Assembly: GCA_963822255.1 (NCBI GenBank)
Contig: CAWGGV010000001.1
Span: 124,001 to 188,000 of the forward strand
Length of the DNA stretch: 64,000 nt
Direction: 5' to 3'
DNA from: UBA7803 sp963822255
GTDB taxonomy: Bacteria; Pseudomonadota; Gammaproteobacteria; Pseudomonadales; Azotimanducaceae
Both the position numbers and the translations under genes were made by a program. Positions 51,459 to 59,800 of this stretch are shown one piece after another. Each line of letters opens with the position of its first letter. The stretch's first letter is position 1. The notes under the pieces are model-generated. The model was not told the DNA's origin. It saw only the letters and a list, made by a program, of their open reading frames with translations, and did no database searches.

Positions 51459-51791
51459 TCAGATGGCGAAGGAGTTGCCGCAGCCGCAGGTGGCCGAGGC
51501 GTTGGGATTGGCCACCACGAACTGAGCGCCCTGCAGGTCTTCCCGGTAGTCCACCTGAGAGCCCATCAGGTACTGGTAGCTCATCGCGTCCACCAGCATG
51601 GTGACGCCGTCGCGCTCCACCACGGCGTCGTCCTCGGCCATCTCGTCGTCGAAGGTGAAGCCGTAGGAGAAGCCGCTGCAGCCGCCGCCAGTGATGAACA
51701 CCCGGAGCTTCAGCCCAGGATTGCCCTCGGCCGTCATGAGGGTCCGGACTTTGGCTGCGGCCCGATCTGAGAGCGCGATCTGAGTATCCAT
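51459..51791 (-). CDS. erpA: iron-sulfur cluster insertion protein ErpA
   Basis: Predicted 110-aa A-type carrier. The three cluster-binding cysteines are present: ITGGGCSGFSYGF and TCGCGNSFAI. The ATG at 51791 gives MDTQIALSDRAAAKVRTLM, as in homologs; an upstream in-frame ATG at 51830 would add 13 poorly conserved residues. It converges on anmK with 25 bases between them, as in Pseudomonas. Confidence 0.94.
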   Translation of the reverse strand: MDTQIALSDRAAAKVRTLMTAEGNPGLKLRVFITGGGCSGFSYGFTFDDEMAEDDAVVERDGVTMLVDAMSYQYLMGSQVDYREDLQGAQFVVANPNASATCGCGNSFAI

Positions 51792-51875
51792 AACCACACT
51801 AGGTAAGCAGAACTGAGAGCGTCGCGTCAACCCGGCGCCGAGCCCGCGACGCCCGTCGGGGCGCGGTGTGGCGGG

Positions 51876-52316
51876 TCAGGAGCGTTCGGCGCTGCGGCCG
51901 GATTCCCGCTCCGAGTCCGCCTCGAGGGCGGTCTCGGCGGGAAACGGATGAATATTACTCGAGCCCGGCACCTCCTCGTGAAGCAGTTGCCCGTCGACCA
52001 TGGCGCCAAGTTGCATCTCGATGAGCTGGTAGTACACGTTCCCCTTGACCCGCGCTCTGGCGGCGAGTTCCAGTCGGGTGCTGGCATATACGTCGCCGGC
52101 CACCGTGCCGTTGACGACCACGTTGGGCACGCGGATCTGCCCGGTCACCGAACCCTCCTCGCTGATGACCACCGTCGCCAGGCTCTCGTCCACCGCTACG
52201 ACGTTACCCTCCACATGGCCGTTGATGTAGAGCTGATCCACGAATCGAAGGTCCCCGACCACCGCGGTGCCGGGGGCGATGAGCGTAACTCCTTTGTGAA
52301 CTTTGACGCGCGCCAT
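51876..52316 (-). CDS. bactofilin
   Basis: Predicted 146 aa. The right-handed beta-helix of the DUF583/bactofilin family shows as repeated short strands: GTAVVGDLRFVDQLYINGHV, EGSVTGQIRVPNVVVNGTVA, and ARVKGNVYYQLIEMQLGAMV. The polar C-terminal tail is probably disordered. Bactofilins polymerise without nucleotide and position cell-wall enzymes. The position beside wall hydrolase and recycling genes fits. It starts 57 bases after the DUF6776-like gene. Confidence 0.92.
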   Translation of the reverse strand: MARVKVHKGVTLIAPGTAVVGDLRFVDQLYINGHVEGNVVAVDESLATVVISEEGSVTGQIRVPNVVVNGTVAGDVYASTRLELAARARVKGNVYYQLIEMQLGAMVDGQLLHEEVPGSSNIHPFPAETALEADSERESGRSAERS

Positions 52317-52373
52317 GACTGCTCCCCTTGGTCCCTGTCCGTCCGCTCCAGCAAGTATAGCCAGGATCGCGGC

Positions 52374-53141
52374 TCAGCCCGTCTGGACCGCCCAATCGAA
52401 GGTGCGCTCCGCCTGGTCGGCAGCGCGCCCCTTCGGCGTCATCGTGACTACCACCGTCTGTGGCTGAAACCCCGACGGTAACGTCAGCGTGCCGGACAGG
52501 TTCTGGAAATACCGGAACCGGAACTTCAAAGGGTAGTCCTGCGGTGCGCCGAGATCCGTGAGCGGAAGCACTTGTTCCACCGAACGGCCGTCCGTTCCCG
52601 GCTGCAGGCCGTGGACTTCGACCTGGACGCTGCCCTGCACCCAGTTGCGGTGCTCAGCAGCCTGGGTCAGCAGAATGTGGTAAGTGAACTGACGGTGATT
52701 CTCGCCGGGCCCCAGCTCGAACTCGGCGATCTGCAGCCCACGCTGCACGGTCGAAGGCGCCATGAGGCTCTTGTAGAAGGTGACCTCTTCCCTCAAGCCG
52801 GCGACCCGGCCCCTCAGGTCACTCAGGGTCTCGCGCAGGGAACGCGCCGCTTCCCCGTCGATGGTGGCCGTGAGCCGCGCATCCGCCAGGTCGCGCGTCA
52901 GCGTCTCCACCCGGGACTCGAGCGCGCGGCTGCGGGTTTCCAGGGCCACCAGGTATTCGCCGTCGAGCTCGCCGGTACGGCGCCCGAGCCAGAAGCCGGC
53001 CACGCTGCCGCCGGCCACCACCAGGGCGAGCAGCACCAGCATCAGGGCTCGCCGAAGCGGCCGGTGGGGAACCACCCGGAACGCGGCGGGCGAGGCCGCC
53101 CCAGCACGTCTGGGAAGCCGTAATTTCATGCAAGTAAGCAT
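52374..53141 (-). CDS. single-pass membrane protein with coiled coil (DUF6776-like)
   Basis: Predicted 255 aa. Membrane segment RALMLVLLALVVAGGSVAGF (about residues 31-50), then a coiled-coil stretch of about 75 residues (ETRSRALESRVETLTRDLAD and on), then a soluble beta-rich C-terminal domain (EEVTFYKSLMAP to TFDWAVQTG). Resembles the DUF6776 protein found beside bactofilin in related genomes; function unknown, possibly bactofilin-associated. An alternative start is the ATG at 53129. Its 5' end overlaps the divergent ClC gene. Confidence 0.75.
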   Translation of the reverse strand: MLTCMKLRLPRRAGAASPAAFRVVPHRPLRRALMLVLLALVVAGGSVAGFWLGRRTGELDGEYLVALETRSRALESRVETLTRDLADARLTATIDGEAARSLRETLSDLRGRVAGLREEVTFYKSLMAPSTVQRGLQIAEFELGPGENHRQFTYHILLTQAAEHRNWVQGSVQVEVHGLQPGTDGRSVEQVLPLTDLGAPQDYPLKFRFRYFQNLSGTLTLPSGFQPQTVVVTMTPKGRAADQAERTFDWAVQTG

Positions 53142-54939
53142 ATACTACCGCGCCAGAGCCACCACCTTCGAGGATTCCGCGATCCCGCTCAGCTTTCCGA
53201 AACCTCCAGCCGGAGCATGGCTCGAAGGATTCCGCCAGCGGCTCGCCAGCTCCGACGCGCTGCCGCACCTCGCCCTCCTGGCCGTCATCGCCGGCGCCCT
53301 CACCGGGGTGGTTGCGCTGGCGTTCCGCTCGACCATCGGCTTCGCGTTGGGGCGATTCCTACTGCCAGGCGGCTCCGAGCAGTTCGAGAGCCTGAGTTAT
53401 GCCGCGCGCATGGCTATGCCGATGACGGGCGCGATGCTGCTGGGCGCGCTGTTCACCTGGTTACCATCGGAGTCGCTGCGGTTCGGCGTCTCCCACGTGA
53501 TGGAGCGGCTTTCCAGACACCAGGGGAGACTGCCCGTGAGCAACGCGCTGGTGCAGTTCTTCGGCGGCATCATCGCCCTGGCCTCCGGCATCTCCGGCGG
53601 GCGCGAAGGGCCGGCCATCCACCTGGGCGCCGCCAGCGCGAGCCTCATGGGTCAGGGCTTGGGCCTCCCCAACAACGCATTGCGCACCCTCGTGGCCTGC
53701 GGCACGGCGGCCGCTATCGCAGGGTCGTTCAACACCCCCATGGCGGGGGTGATCTTCGCCATGGAGGTGGTGATGATGGAGTACACGTTCAGCTCCTTCA
53801 TTCCGGTGATCCTCGCCGCGGTGACCTCCACCCTGATGACCCACTACTACATCGGTCCGGAGCCGGCGTTCCAGGTGGCGCCGTTGCGTCTGGCCTCGCT
53901 CCTGGAAATTCCCTACGTTGTCCTCTGCGGCGCCGTGATCGGCACTTTGGCCGCGGCCTACATCCAGATCGTCCAGTGGTTCGCCCGCCTGAACGGCTGG
54001 CCGTTCTGGCTGCGGGCCCTGCTCGCGGGGACGGTTACCGCCGCCGGAGCCATGGCTACCCCCGAGGTCATGGGGGTGGGGTACGACACCGTCGACGCCG
54101 CCATGGCCGGACAGGTGGCGGCGGCCACCCTGCTAGCGGTGGTCGTGCTCAAGTCGCTGACCAGCGGTTGCGCAGTCGGCCTCGGGCTGCCCGTGGGGAT
54201 CATCGGCCCCACCTTTGTCATCGGCGCCGCCATGGGCGGGCTCATGGGCATGCTGGGCGAGAGCCTGCACGGCACCATCGCCACCGCGAGCACCGGGTTC
54301 TACGTCATGCTCGGCATGGCGGCGATGATGGCCGCCGTGCTGCAGGCGCCGCTGGCCGCGCTGGTAGCGGTTCTGGAGCTCACCGAGAATCCCAATGTGG
54401 TCCTGCCTGCCATGCTCACCATCGTGGTGGCGACCATGGTGACCAGCGTGGTGTTCCGCCAGCGCTCGGTGTTCCTGTCCACCTTGACCACCCTCGGGCT
54501 CGAGTACCCGCCGAACCCGGTGCGCGCCCATCTACGCCGGGCTGGCGTCGCGTCGATCATGAACCGCAGCTTCGTCCGCCTGCCGCAGACCTGCGCCCGC
54601 GCGCAGGCCGGCGAGGCCATTGCCGCCCGACCGCGCTGGATCGTGGTGGAGAACGGCGCCGGCGAACCGCGCTGCGTGCTGGGGGCGGGCGATCTGAGGG
54701 CGTTCCTGGACGACGCCGGACAGGAGGTCCAGGAGATCGACCTCATGAGCATTCCCGCCATGCGCCGGGACCTGGCCGGCATCGACTATCTGGCCACCGT
54801 GGACGAGGCCCAGACGACGCTTCGGGCCGCGGGCGTGGAGGCCCTGTGCGTGCGCCGCACCTCCGCCCCCATGATCAGTCCCGTGCGCGGCATCATCACC
54901 CAGGAAGACATCGACAACTACCGGGAGTCGGCACTGTGA
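53128..54939 (+). CDS. ClC-family chloride channel/proton antiporter with C-terminal regulatory region
   Basis: Predicted 603 aa with about ten to twelve membrane segments. The anion-gate motif GISGGREGPAIHLGAASA includes the gating Glu, and CGTAAAIAGSFNTPMAGVIF, AMEV and LPVGIIGPTFVIGAAMGGL complete the pore. The usual GSGIP selectivity motif is not seen, which fits the ClcB-like subfamily. The C-terminal ~130 residues look like degenerate CBS repeats. The only reasonable start is the ATG at 53128, which overlaps the 5' end of the opposite gene. It overlaps hemJ by 4 bases (GTGA). Confidence 0.9.
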   Translation: MQVSIYYRARATTFEDSAIPLSFPKPPAGAWLEGFRQRLASSDALPHLALLAVIAGALTGVVALAFRSTIGFALGRFLLPGGSEQFESLSYAARMAMPMTGAMLLGALFTWLPSESLRFGVSHVMERLSRHQGRLPVSNALVQFFGGIIALASGISGGREGPAIHLGAASASLMGQGLGLPNNALRTLVACGTAAAIAGSFNTPMAGVIFAMEVVMMEYTFSSFIPVILAAVTSTLMTHYYIGPEPAFQVAPLRLASLLEIPYVVLCGAVIGTLAAAYIQIVQWFARLNGWPFWLRALLAGTVTAAGAMATPEVMGVGYDTVDAAMAGQVAAATLLAVVVLKSLTSGCAVGLGLPVGIIGPTFVIGAAMGGLMGMLGESLHGTIATASTGFYVMLGMAAMMAAVLQAPLAALVAVLELTENPNVVLPAMLTIVVATMVTSVVFRQRSVFLSTLTTLGLEYPPNPVRAHLRRAGVASIMNRSFVRLPQTCARAQAGEAIAARPRWIVVENGAGEPRCVLGAGDLRAFLDDAGQEVQEIDLMSIPAMRRDLAGIDYLATVDEAQTTLRAAGVEALCVRRTSAPMISPVRGIITQEDIDNYRESAL

Positions 54940-55373
54940 TCAGCACCGGATATCTGTGGCTGAAGGCTTTCCACATTATCGGTGTGGTGGCCTGGTTCGC
55001 CGGTCTGTTCTACCTGCCGAGACTCTTCGTCTACCACGCCGGCGCGCGGGACGCGCTGAGCCGGGAGCGGTTCTCGGTCATGGAAGAGAAGCTTTACCGG
55101 ATCATCATGCGGCCCGCCATGCTGCTGACGGTGGGCCTCGGCATCTGGATGCTGGTGCTCGCGTGGTCCGCCTTCTCCGCGTCGCTCTGGCTGTGGCTGA
55201 AGCTCATCGGCGTGGTGCTCGTGCTCGGCTATCACTACTACTGCGGCCGCCTGATCCGGGACTTCGCCGCAGGCGCCAACCGCCACGGCGAGAGGTTCTA
55301 CCGGATGTTCAACGAGCTGCCGACCGTACTGCTCATCGCCATCGTCCTGCTGGTGGTGATCAAGCCGTTCTGA
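54936..55373 (+). CDS. hemJ: protoporphyrinogen IX oxidase HemJ
   Basis: Predicted 145-aa membrane protein with four membrane segments. The family blocks are present: WLKAFHIIGVVAWFAGLFYL, then PRLFVYH, MRPAMLLTVGLGIWM, WLWLKLIGVVLVLGYHYYCG and NELPTVLLIAIVLLVVIKPF, with the conserved His near the N-terminus. HemJ oxidises protoporphyrinogen to protoporphyrin in haem synthesis in bacteria lacking HemG/HemY. The GTG start overlaps the ClC stop. It lies next to hemL, another tetrapyrrole gene. Confidence 0.9.
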   Translation: MISTGYLWLKAFHIIGVVAWFAGLFYLPRLFVYHAGARDALSRERFSVMEEKLYRIIMRPAMLLTVGLGIWMLVLAWSAFSASLWLWLKLIGVVLVLGYHYYCGRLIRDFAAGANRHGERFYRMFNELPTVLLIAIVLLVVIKPF

Positions 55374-55465
55374 AACGCGGACGGGCCGCCGGGTTGCCGC
55401 ACCCCGGCGCCGACCCTCAGAATGCGCACCATCCCGAAGCTGACACGCCCGAGGAGCCGCCTGGC

Positions 55466-56752
55466 ATGAACCGCGCCACCTCCACCGATCTCATGGCCCG
55501 CGCCGCCCGCTGCATTCCCGGCGGCGTCAACTCGCCCGTGCGCGCTTTCAAAGGCGTCGGCGGCGAACCGGTGTTCTTCGAGCGCGGTGACGGGGCGTAC
55601 CTCACTGACGTGGACGGCAATCGTTACATCGACTACGTGGGCTCCTGGGGACCCATGATCCTCGGCCACGGCCGCAAGGAGGTGGTGGAAGCGATCAAGG
55701 CCCAGGCCGACAAGGCGCTCGGCTTCGGCGCCCCCACCGAGCTCGAGATCGAGCTGGCCGAGCAGGTGGTGTCGATAATGCCGAGCATCGACAAGGTGCG
55801 CATGGTGAACTCCGGCACCGAAGCCACCATGTCGGCCATTCGCCTGGCGCGAGGGTTCACCGGCCGCGAGCTCATCGTCAAGTTCACCGGCTGTTATCAC
55901 GGCCATTCCGACTCGCTGCTGGTGAAGGCAGGCTCCGGCGTTCTGACCCTCGGCATTCCGGGCTCCCCGGGGGTGCCGGCGGCCGTGGCAGCGAGAACGC
56001 TCACCGCACCGTTCAACCGTCTCGACCCTGTCGCGGACGCGTTCGAGCGGTACCCGGACGAAATCGCCGCCGTCATCGTCGAGCCGATCGCCGGCAACAT
56101 GGGCTGCATTCCGCCGGAGCCGGGGTTTCTCGAGGGCCTGCGGTCGCTTACCCGCGATCACGGCAGCGTGCTCGTATTCGACGAGGTGATGACCGGTTTC
56201 CGGGTCGCTCGCGGTGGCGCTCAGGCCCGCTACGGGGTCACTCCCGACCTCACCACCCTCGGCAAGATCATCGGCGGCGGCCTGCCGGTGGGGGCCTTCG
56301 GCGGGCGCGCCGACATCATGGCCCAGGTGGCCCCCGACGGGCCCGTGTATCAAGCCGGTACCCTTTCGGGCAATCCCCTGGCCGCCGCGGCCGGGCTCGC
56401 CATGCTGCAGAGCCTGGACGACCGGCTCTACGAGACTCTGGCTGCCGCCACCGAGCAGCTGTGCATGGGGCTCGCGAGCGCCGCAGCCCGTCATGGCGTT
56501 CCGCTGACCGTCAACCGGGTGTGCGGCATGTTCAGCCTGTTCTTCACCGGCCAGCCGGTCACCGAGTTCGATCACGTGGCCAACACCGACGTCAGCGCCT
56601 TCAACCGCTTCTTCCACGCGATGCTGGACGACGGCGTCTACCTGGCGCCGTCCGCATTCGAGGCGGCCTTCGTCTCAGCGGCTCACGACGACGCCGTCAT
56701 CGAGGCCACGGTCGCCGCAGCAGACCGCGCCTTCGCCGCGCTGGCGGCGTGA
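55466..56752 (+). CDS. hemL: glutamate-1-semialdehyde 2,1-aminomutase
   Basis: Predicted 428 aa (family 425-430). It makes 5-aminolevulinate for tetrapyrroles. Blocks: RCIPGGVNSPVRAFKGVGGE, YIDYVGSWGPMILGH, VNSGTEATMSAIRLARG, GCYHGHSDSLLV, VFDEVMTGFRV, and TLGKIIGGGLPVGAFGG with the PLP lysine. The ATG has GAGGAG 9 bases upstream. The start is 92 bases after hemJ. Confidence 0.97.
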   Translation: MNRATSTDLMARAARCIPGGVNSPVRAFKGVGGEPVFFERGDGAYLTDVDGNRYIDYVGSWGPMILGHGRKEVVEAIKAQADKALGFGAPTELEIELAEQVVSIMPSIDKVRMVNSGTEATMSAIRLARGFTGRELIVKFTGCYHGHSDSLLVKAGSGVLTLGIPGSPGVPAAVAARTLTAPFNRLDPVADAFERYPDEIAAVIVEPIAGNMGCIPPEPGFLEGLRSLTRDHGSVLVFDEVMTGFRVARGGAQARYGVTPDLTTLGKIIGGGLPVGAFGGRADIMAQVAPDGPVYQAGTLSGNPLAAAAGLAMLQSLDDRLYETLAAATEQLCMGLASAAARHGVPLTVNRVCGMFSLFFTGQPVTEFDHVANTDVSAFNRFFHAMLDDGVYLAPSAFEAAFVSAAHDDAVIEATVAAADRAFAALAA

Positions 56753-56781
56753 CTACTTCATCCGGCAGGAGAGAGTTCACC

Positions 56782-57795
56782 ATGTACGACGTTTACGGTC
56801 TGGGCAATGCGCTGGTTGACATGGAATACCGGGTGGATGACGGCTTCCTCCGCCGCCACGGCATTGCCAAGGGTCACATGACCCTGGTGGACGAGGCGCG
56901 TCTCGACGCGCTGGCGGCGAACCTCGCGGAGTACGAGCCGGAGCGTATGAGCGGAGGCTCCGCCGCCAACTCGATGATTGCCGTGCAGGGATTCGGTGGC
57001 AGAGCTTTCTATTCCTGCCGCCTCGCCGACGACGAGACCGGCGCCCACTTTCTGCGCGAGCTGGGCACGGCCGGGATCGTCACCAACGGCAATGCCGCTG
57101 CGCCGGCCTCGGCGGGCCGGTCCGGGCGCTGCCTGGTGCTGGTGACGGCGGATGCAGAGCGCTCCATGAACACCTGCCTCGGCATCTCCACGGACCTCGG
57201 TCCGGAAGTCATCGACGGTGATGCCCTGGCCGGCTCCCGCTACTTCTATACGGAGGGCTATCTGTCATCGTCCGACGGCAGCCTCGCCGCCGCGGTGGCC
57301 TGCCGGGAACAGGCCGAAGCCGCCGCTGTGCTCACGGCCGTGAGCCTGTCCGACCCCAGCATGGTGGAATTCTTTCGGGACAACCTCACCCGCCTGCTCG
57401 GCAACGGCGTGGACCACCTTTTCTGCAACGAGGAAGAGGCCCTGTCCTGGGCACGCACGGACCGGCTCGACATCGCGGTGACGGAGCTCAAGGACGTGGG
57501 CCGCTCGCTGAACGTCACCCTTGGCAAGCGGGGAAGTCTGGCGGTATCCGCCCACGAGCAGCACCTGGTGCCCGGATATACGGTGAAGGCCGTGGACACC
57601 ACCGGCGCCGGCGACATGTACGCGGGCGCCTGCCTGTACGGCTGGTGCGCGGGCATGGGACCCGAGCAGGCTGCCGCGTTCGGCAACTTCGCCGCCGCGC
57701 AGCTCGTGCAGACGCCGGGTGCGCGGCTCAGACAGCTCGGCCACTACCGGCGCACCCTCGACGCGTTCAGAGCCGCACCGGCACCGGGCCCGTAA
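56782..57795 (+). CDS. PfkB-family carbohydrate/nucleoside kinase (adenosine-kinase-like)
   Basis: Predicted 337 aa. PfkB signature 1 is ERMSGGSAANSMIAVQGFGG, and signature 2 with the catalytic Asp is AVDTTGAGDMYAGACLYGW. The opening YDVYGLGNALVDMEYRVDD resembles bacterial adenosine kinases and inosine-guanosine kinases. AGGAG lies 9-13 bases upstream. The last 29 bases overlap the convergent sfsA. Substrate is inferred from overall likeness only. Confidence 0.82.
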   Translation: MYDVYGLGNALVDMEYRVDDGFLRRHGIAKGHMTLVDEARLDALAANLAEYEPERMSGGSAANSMIAVQGFGGRAFYSCRLADDETGAHFLRELGTAGIVTNGNAAAPASAGRSGRCLVLVTADAERSMNTCLGISTDLGPEVIDGDALAGSRYFYTEGYLSSSDGSLAAAVACREQAEAAAVLTAVSLSDPSMVEFFRDNLTRLLGNGVDHLFCNEEEALSWARTDRLDIAVTELKDVGRSLNVTLGKRGSLAVSAHEQHLVPGYTVKAVDTTGAGDMYAGACLYGWCAGMGPEQAAAFGNFAAAQLVQTPGARLRQLGHYRRTLDAFRAAPAPGP

Positions 57796-58477
57796 CGGCC
57801 ATGCAGGAGCGGCCGATCCGGCACCCATAGGCGAGCACCTCGACCCCGGACGCCGAGGCTGCGCGCAGCGCTGCTCCGTATGCGGGATGGACCTCGTCCG
57901 CCGGGGTGGCGTGAGCTATCCCCGTGTGCTGCACGCAGAACAGCAGCACCGCCCGGTCGCCCAGGCTGCGCCGCGCGGCGAGGACCTCCACGTGGCGAAG
58001 CGCCCGCTCGCTGACCGCGTCGGGAAACGCGCCCCGCCCACCGGGGTGGCACAGGGTCAGGCTCTTTACCTCCAGCCAGCAGGGCCGTTGCCCCTCCAGC
58101 AGGAAGTCGAACCGGGCCCGGTGGCCACCCTCCGTCTCGACCGGAAGGCGCACCTCGCGGCGGACCGACCGGTACCCGGTCAGCTCCGGGATCCGGTCGT
58201 TGGCCAACGCCTCCGCCACCAGGGCGTTGGCACGGCCGGTGTTCACCCCGACCCGGCCCTCCGGCGTGCACACCACCTCGAGCGTGTGAGGATATTTGCG
58301 CTGCCGGTTGCGGGACGTGGAGTACCACACCTCGAGGCCGGGCTCGGAGCAGCCGGTCATCGCACCGGTGTTCGGGCAGTGGACGGTGAGGATGCCGGCC
58401 TCGGTCTCCACGTCCGCCAGAAACCGTTTGTAGCGGCGCAGCAGCCGGCCTCTGGAAAGCGGCGGTTCGAACCTCAT
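57767..58477 (-). CDS. sfsA: SfsA family nucleic-acid-binding protein
   Basis: Predicted 236 aa (E. coli 234). It starts MRFEPPLSRGRLLRRYKRFL and has VHCPNTGAMTGCSEPGLEVW, VGVNTGRANALVAEAL, FLLEGQRPCWLEVKSLTLC, GRGAFPDAVSERALRHVE and LFCVQHTGIAHATPADEVHP. SfsA was first linked to maltose metabolism; the fold suggests a nuclease. It overlaps the upstream aminotransferase stop by 4 bases (ATGA). Confidence 0.95.
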   Translation of the reverse strand: MRFEPPLSRGRLLRRYKRFLADVETEAGILTVHCPNTGAMTGCSEPGLEVWYSTSRNRQRKYPHTLEVVCTPEGRVGVNTGRANALVAEALANDRIPELTGYRSVRREVRLPVETEGGHRARFDFLLEGQRPCWLEVKSLTLCHPGGRGAFPDAVSERALRHVEVLAARRSLGDRAVLLFCVQHTGIAHATPADEVHPAYGAALRAASASGVEVLAYGCRIGRSCMAVTGPVPVRL

Positions 58478-59658
58478 CGGGCGCCCCAGCCCACCAGCGC
58501 CCGGGCCAGCCGCTCGAGCCCGAGAGCGATATCGTCCTCGCCGGTGGTGAAGGCGAACCGCACGTACCTGTCGGCGTCGCGCACGCCGAAGTCGATGCCG
58601 GGCGTGGCGGCCACGTGATGCTCCTCGAGCAGCTTCCAGCAGAAATCCAGCGCCGGCAATCCGGTATGCGAGACGTCGGCGTAGACGTAAAAGGCGCCTC
58701 CCGGACGGACCGGGATGGTGAACCCCAGCGCCTCGAGCCCCCGGCAGAGCACGCTGAGACGCCGCGCGAACGCCATCCGCCGGGATTCGTGAATGGCCAT
58801 GGCGTCCTCATCGAACGCCGCCAGGGCTGCGTGCTGGGACAGGCTCGGCGGCGAGATGAACAGGTTCTGGGCGAGCCGGCCCACCGCCTCCACGGCTGCC
58901 TCGGGCACCACCATCCAGCCGAGCCGCCAGCCGGTCATGCCGAAGTACTTCGAGAAGCTGTTCAGCACGTACAGGCCGTCATCCACGGCGAGCCCGGTAC
59001 GATAGCCGGAGCCGGCACCGGCCGTGCTCTCGTAGGTGAGCCCCTGATAGATCTCGTCGAGGATCACGAAGCCGCCACGTTCGCGCGCCGTGGCAGCCAG
59101 CCGCGCCAAGGTGGCCGCGTCCAGCACCGCGCCGGTCGGGTTGGCCGGCGACGCCACCAGAAGGCCGCGGGTGGCGCCAGTCCAGGCCGCCTCCACGCGG
59201 TCCGGGTCGAGCCGGAATCCTTCTTCCGGCAGCACCGGAACGTGCACGGGCCGGCCGTTCACCAGCCGCACGAAGACATCGTTGCAGGGATATCCGGGGT
59301 CGGTGAGCAGAAGCTCGTCGTCGGGGTCCAGCAATAATGCTGACAGCAGCAGAAGTCCCGCGCTGGCACCGGCGGTCACCGCCACCCGCTCGGGCGCGAC
59401 GGCGACGTCCGCGCTGTCGCGATAGTAGTCGGCGATTCGCTGCCGGAGCGCGGGGATACCGAGGGCCTGGGTATATTTCGTCGCACCAGCGGCGAGCGCC
59501 CGATGGCCGGCCTCGACGATGGGGGCAGCCGTGGGGAAGTCGGGCTCGCCCACTTCCAGGTGCACGACCCGCGCGCCCGCGGCCTCGAGGGCCTTGGCCC
59601 GCTCGAGCAGTTCCACGACCCGGAACGGCGAAATGTGGCGAAGTCGACGTGCCAGCAT
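58474..59658 (-). CDS. class I/II pyridoxal-phosphate aminotransferase
   Basis: Predicted 394 aa. MLARRLRHISPFRVVELLER leads into the fold-type I enzyme. EVGEPDFPTAAPI, ASPANPTGAVLDA, FVILDEIYQGLTYES and the PLP lysine in SFSKYFGMTGWRLGWMV are all present, with the C-terminal arginine in VRFAFTTGEDDI. Similar to AspC/YfdZ-type enzymes; the true substrate pair is unknown. Translationally coupled to sfsA. A TATAAT box 34 bases upstream may be its -10. Confidence 0.9.
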   Translation of the reverse strand: MLARRLRHISPFRVVELLERAKALEAAGARVVHLEVGEPDFPTAAPIVEAGHRALAAGATKYTQALGIPALRQRIADYYRDSADVAVAPERVAVTAGASAGLLLLSALLLDPDDELLLTDPGYPCNDVFVRLVNGRPVHVPVLPEEGFRLDPDRVEAAWTGATRGLLVASPANPTGAVLDAATLARLAATARERGGFVILDEIYQGLTYESTAGAGSGYRTGLAVDDGLYVLNSFSKYFGMTGWRLGWMVVPEAAVEAVGRLAQNLFISPPSLSQHAALAAFDEDAMAIHESRRMAFARRLSVLCRGLEALGFTIPVRPGGAFYVYADVSHTGLPALDFCWKLLEEHHVAATPGIDFGVRDADRYVRFAFTTGEDDIALGLERLARALVGWGAR

Positions 59659-59691
59659 GCAGGGCCCACAGCCGGTGAAAAACGTGCGGGG

Positions 59692-59726
59692 ATTATATGG
59701 TCAATGTCAAAGGGTTCTGGTAGTTT
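59692..59726. promoter_or_regulatory. possible divergent promoter region (aminotransferase / dksA)
   Basis: On the plus strand, TGGTCA (59698-59703), a 17-base spacer and TAGTTT (59721-59726) with a GC-rich discriminator could serve dksA. On the minus strand a perfect TATAAT (59697-59692) lies before the aminotransferase but has no good -35. Both are weak calls within the 142-base intergenic gap. Confidence 0.3.
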
Positions 59727-59800
59727 ACGCGCCCTTCGAATCCCCGGCGTCAGGAGTTCTCGGGCGCGACGGCAAGTCAGTCAGAAAGCAGAGACAGATC

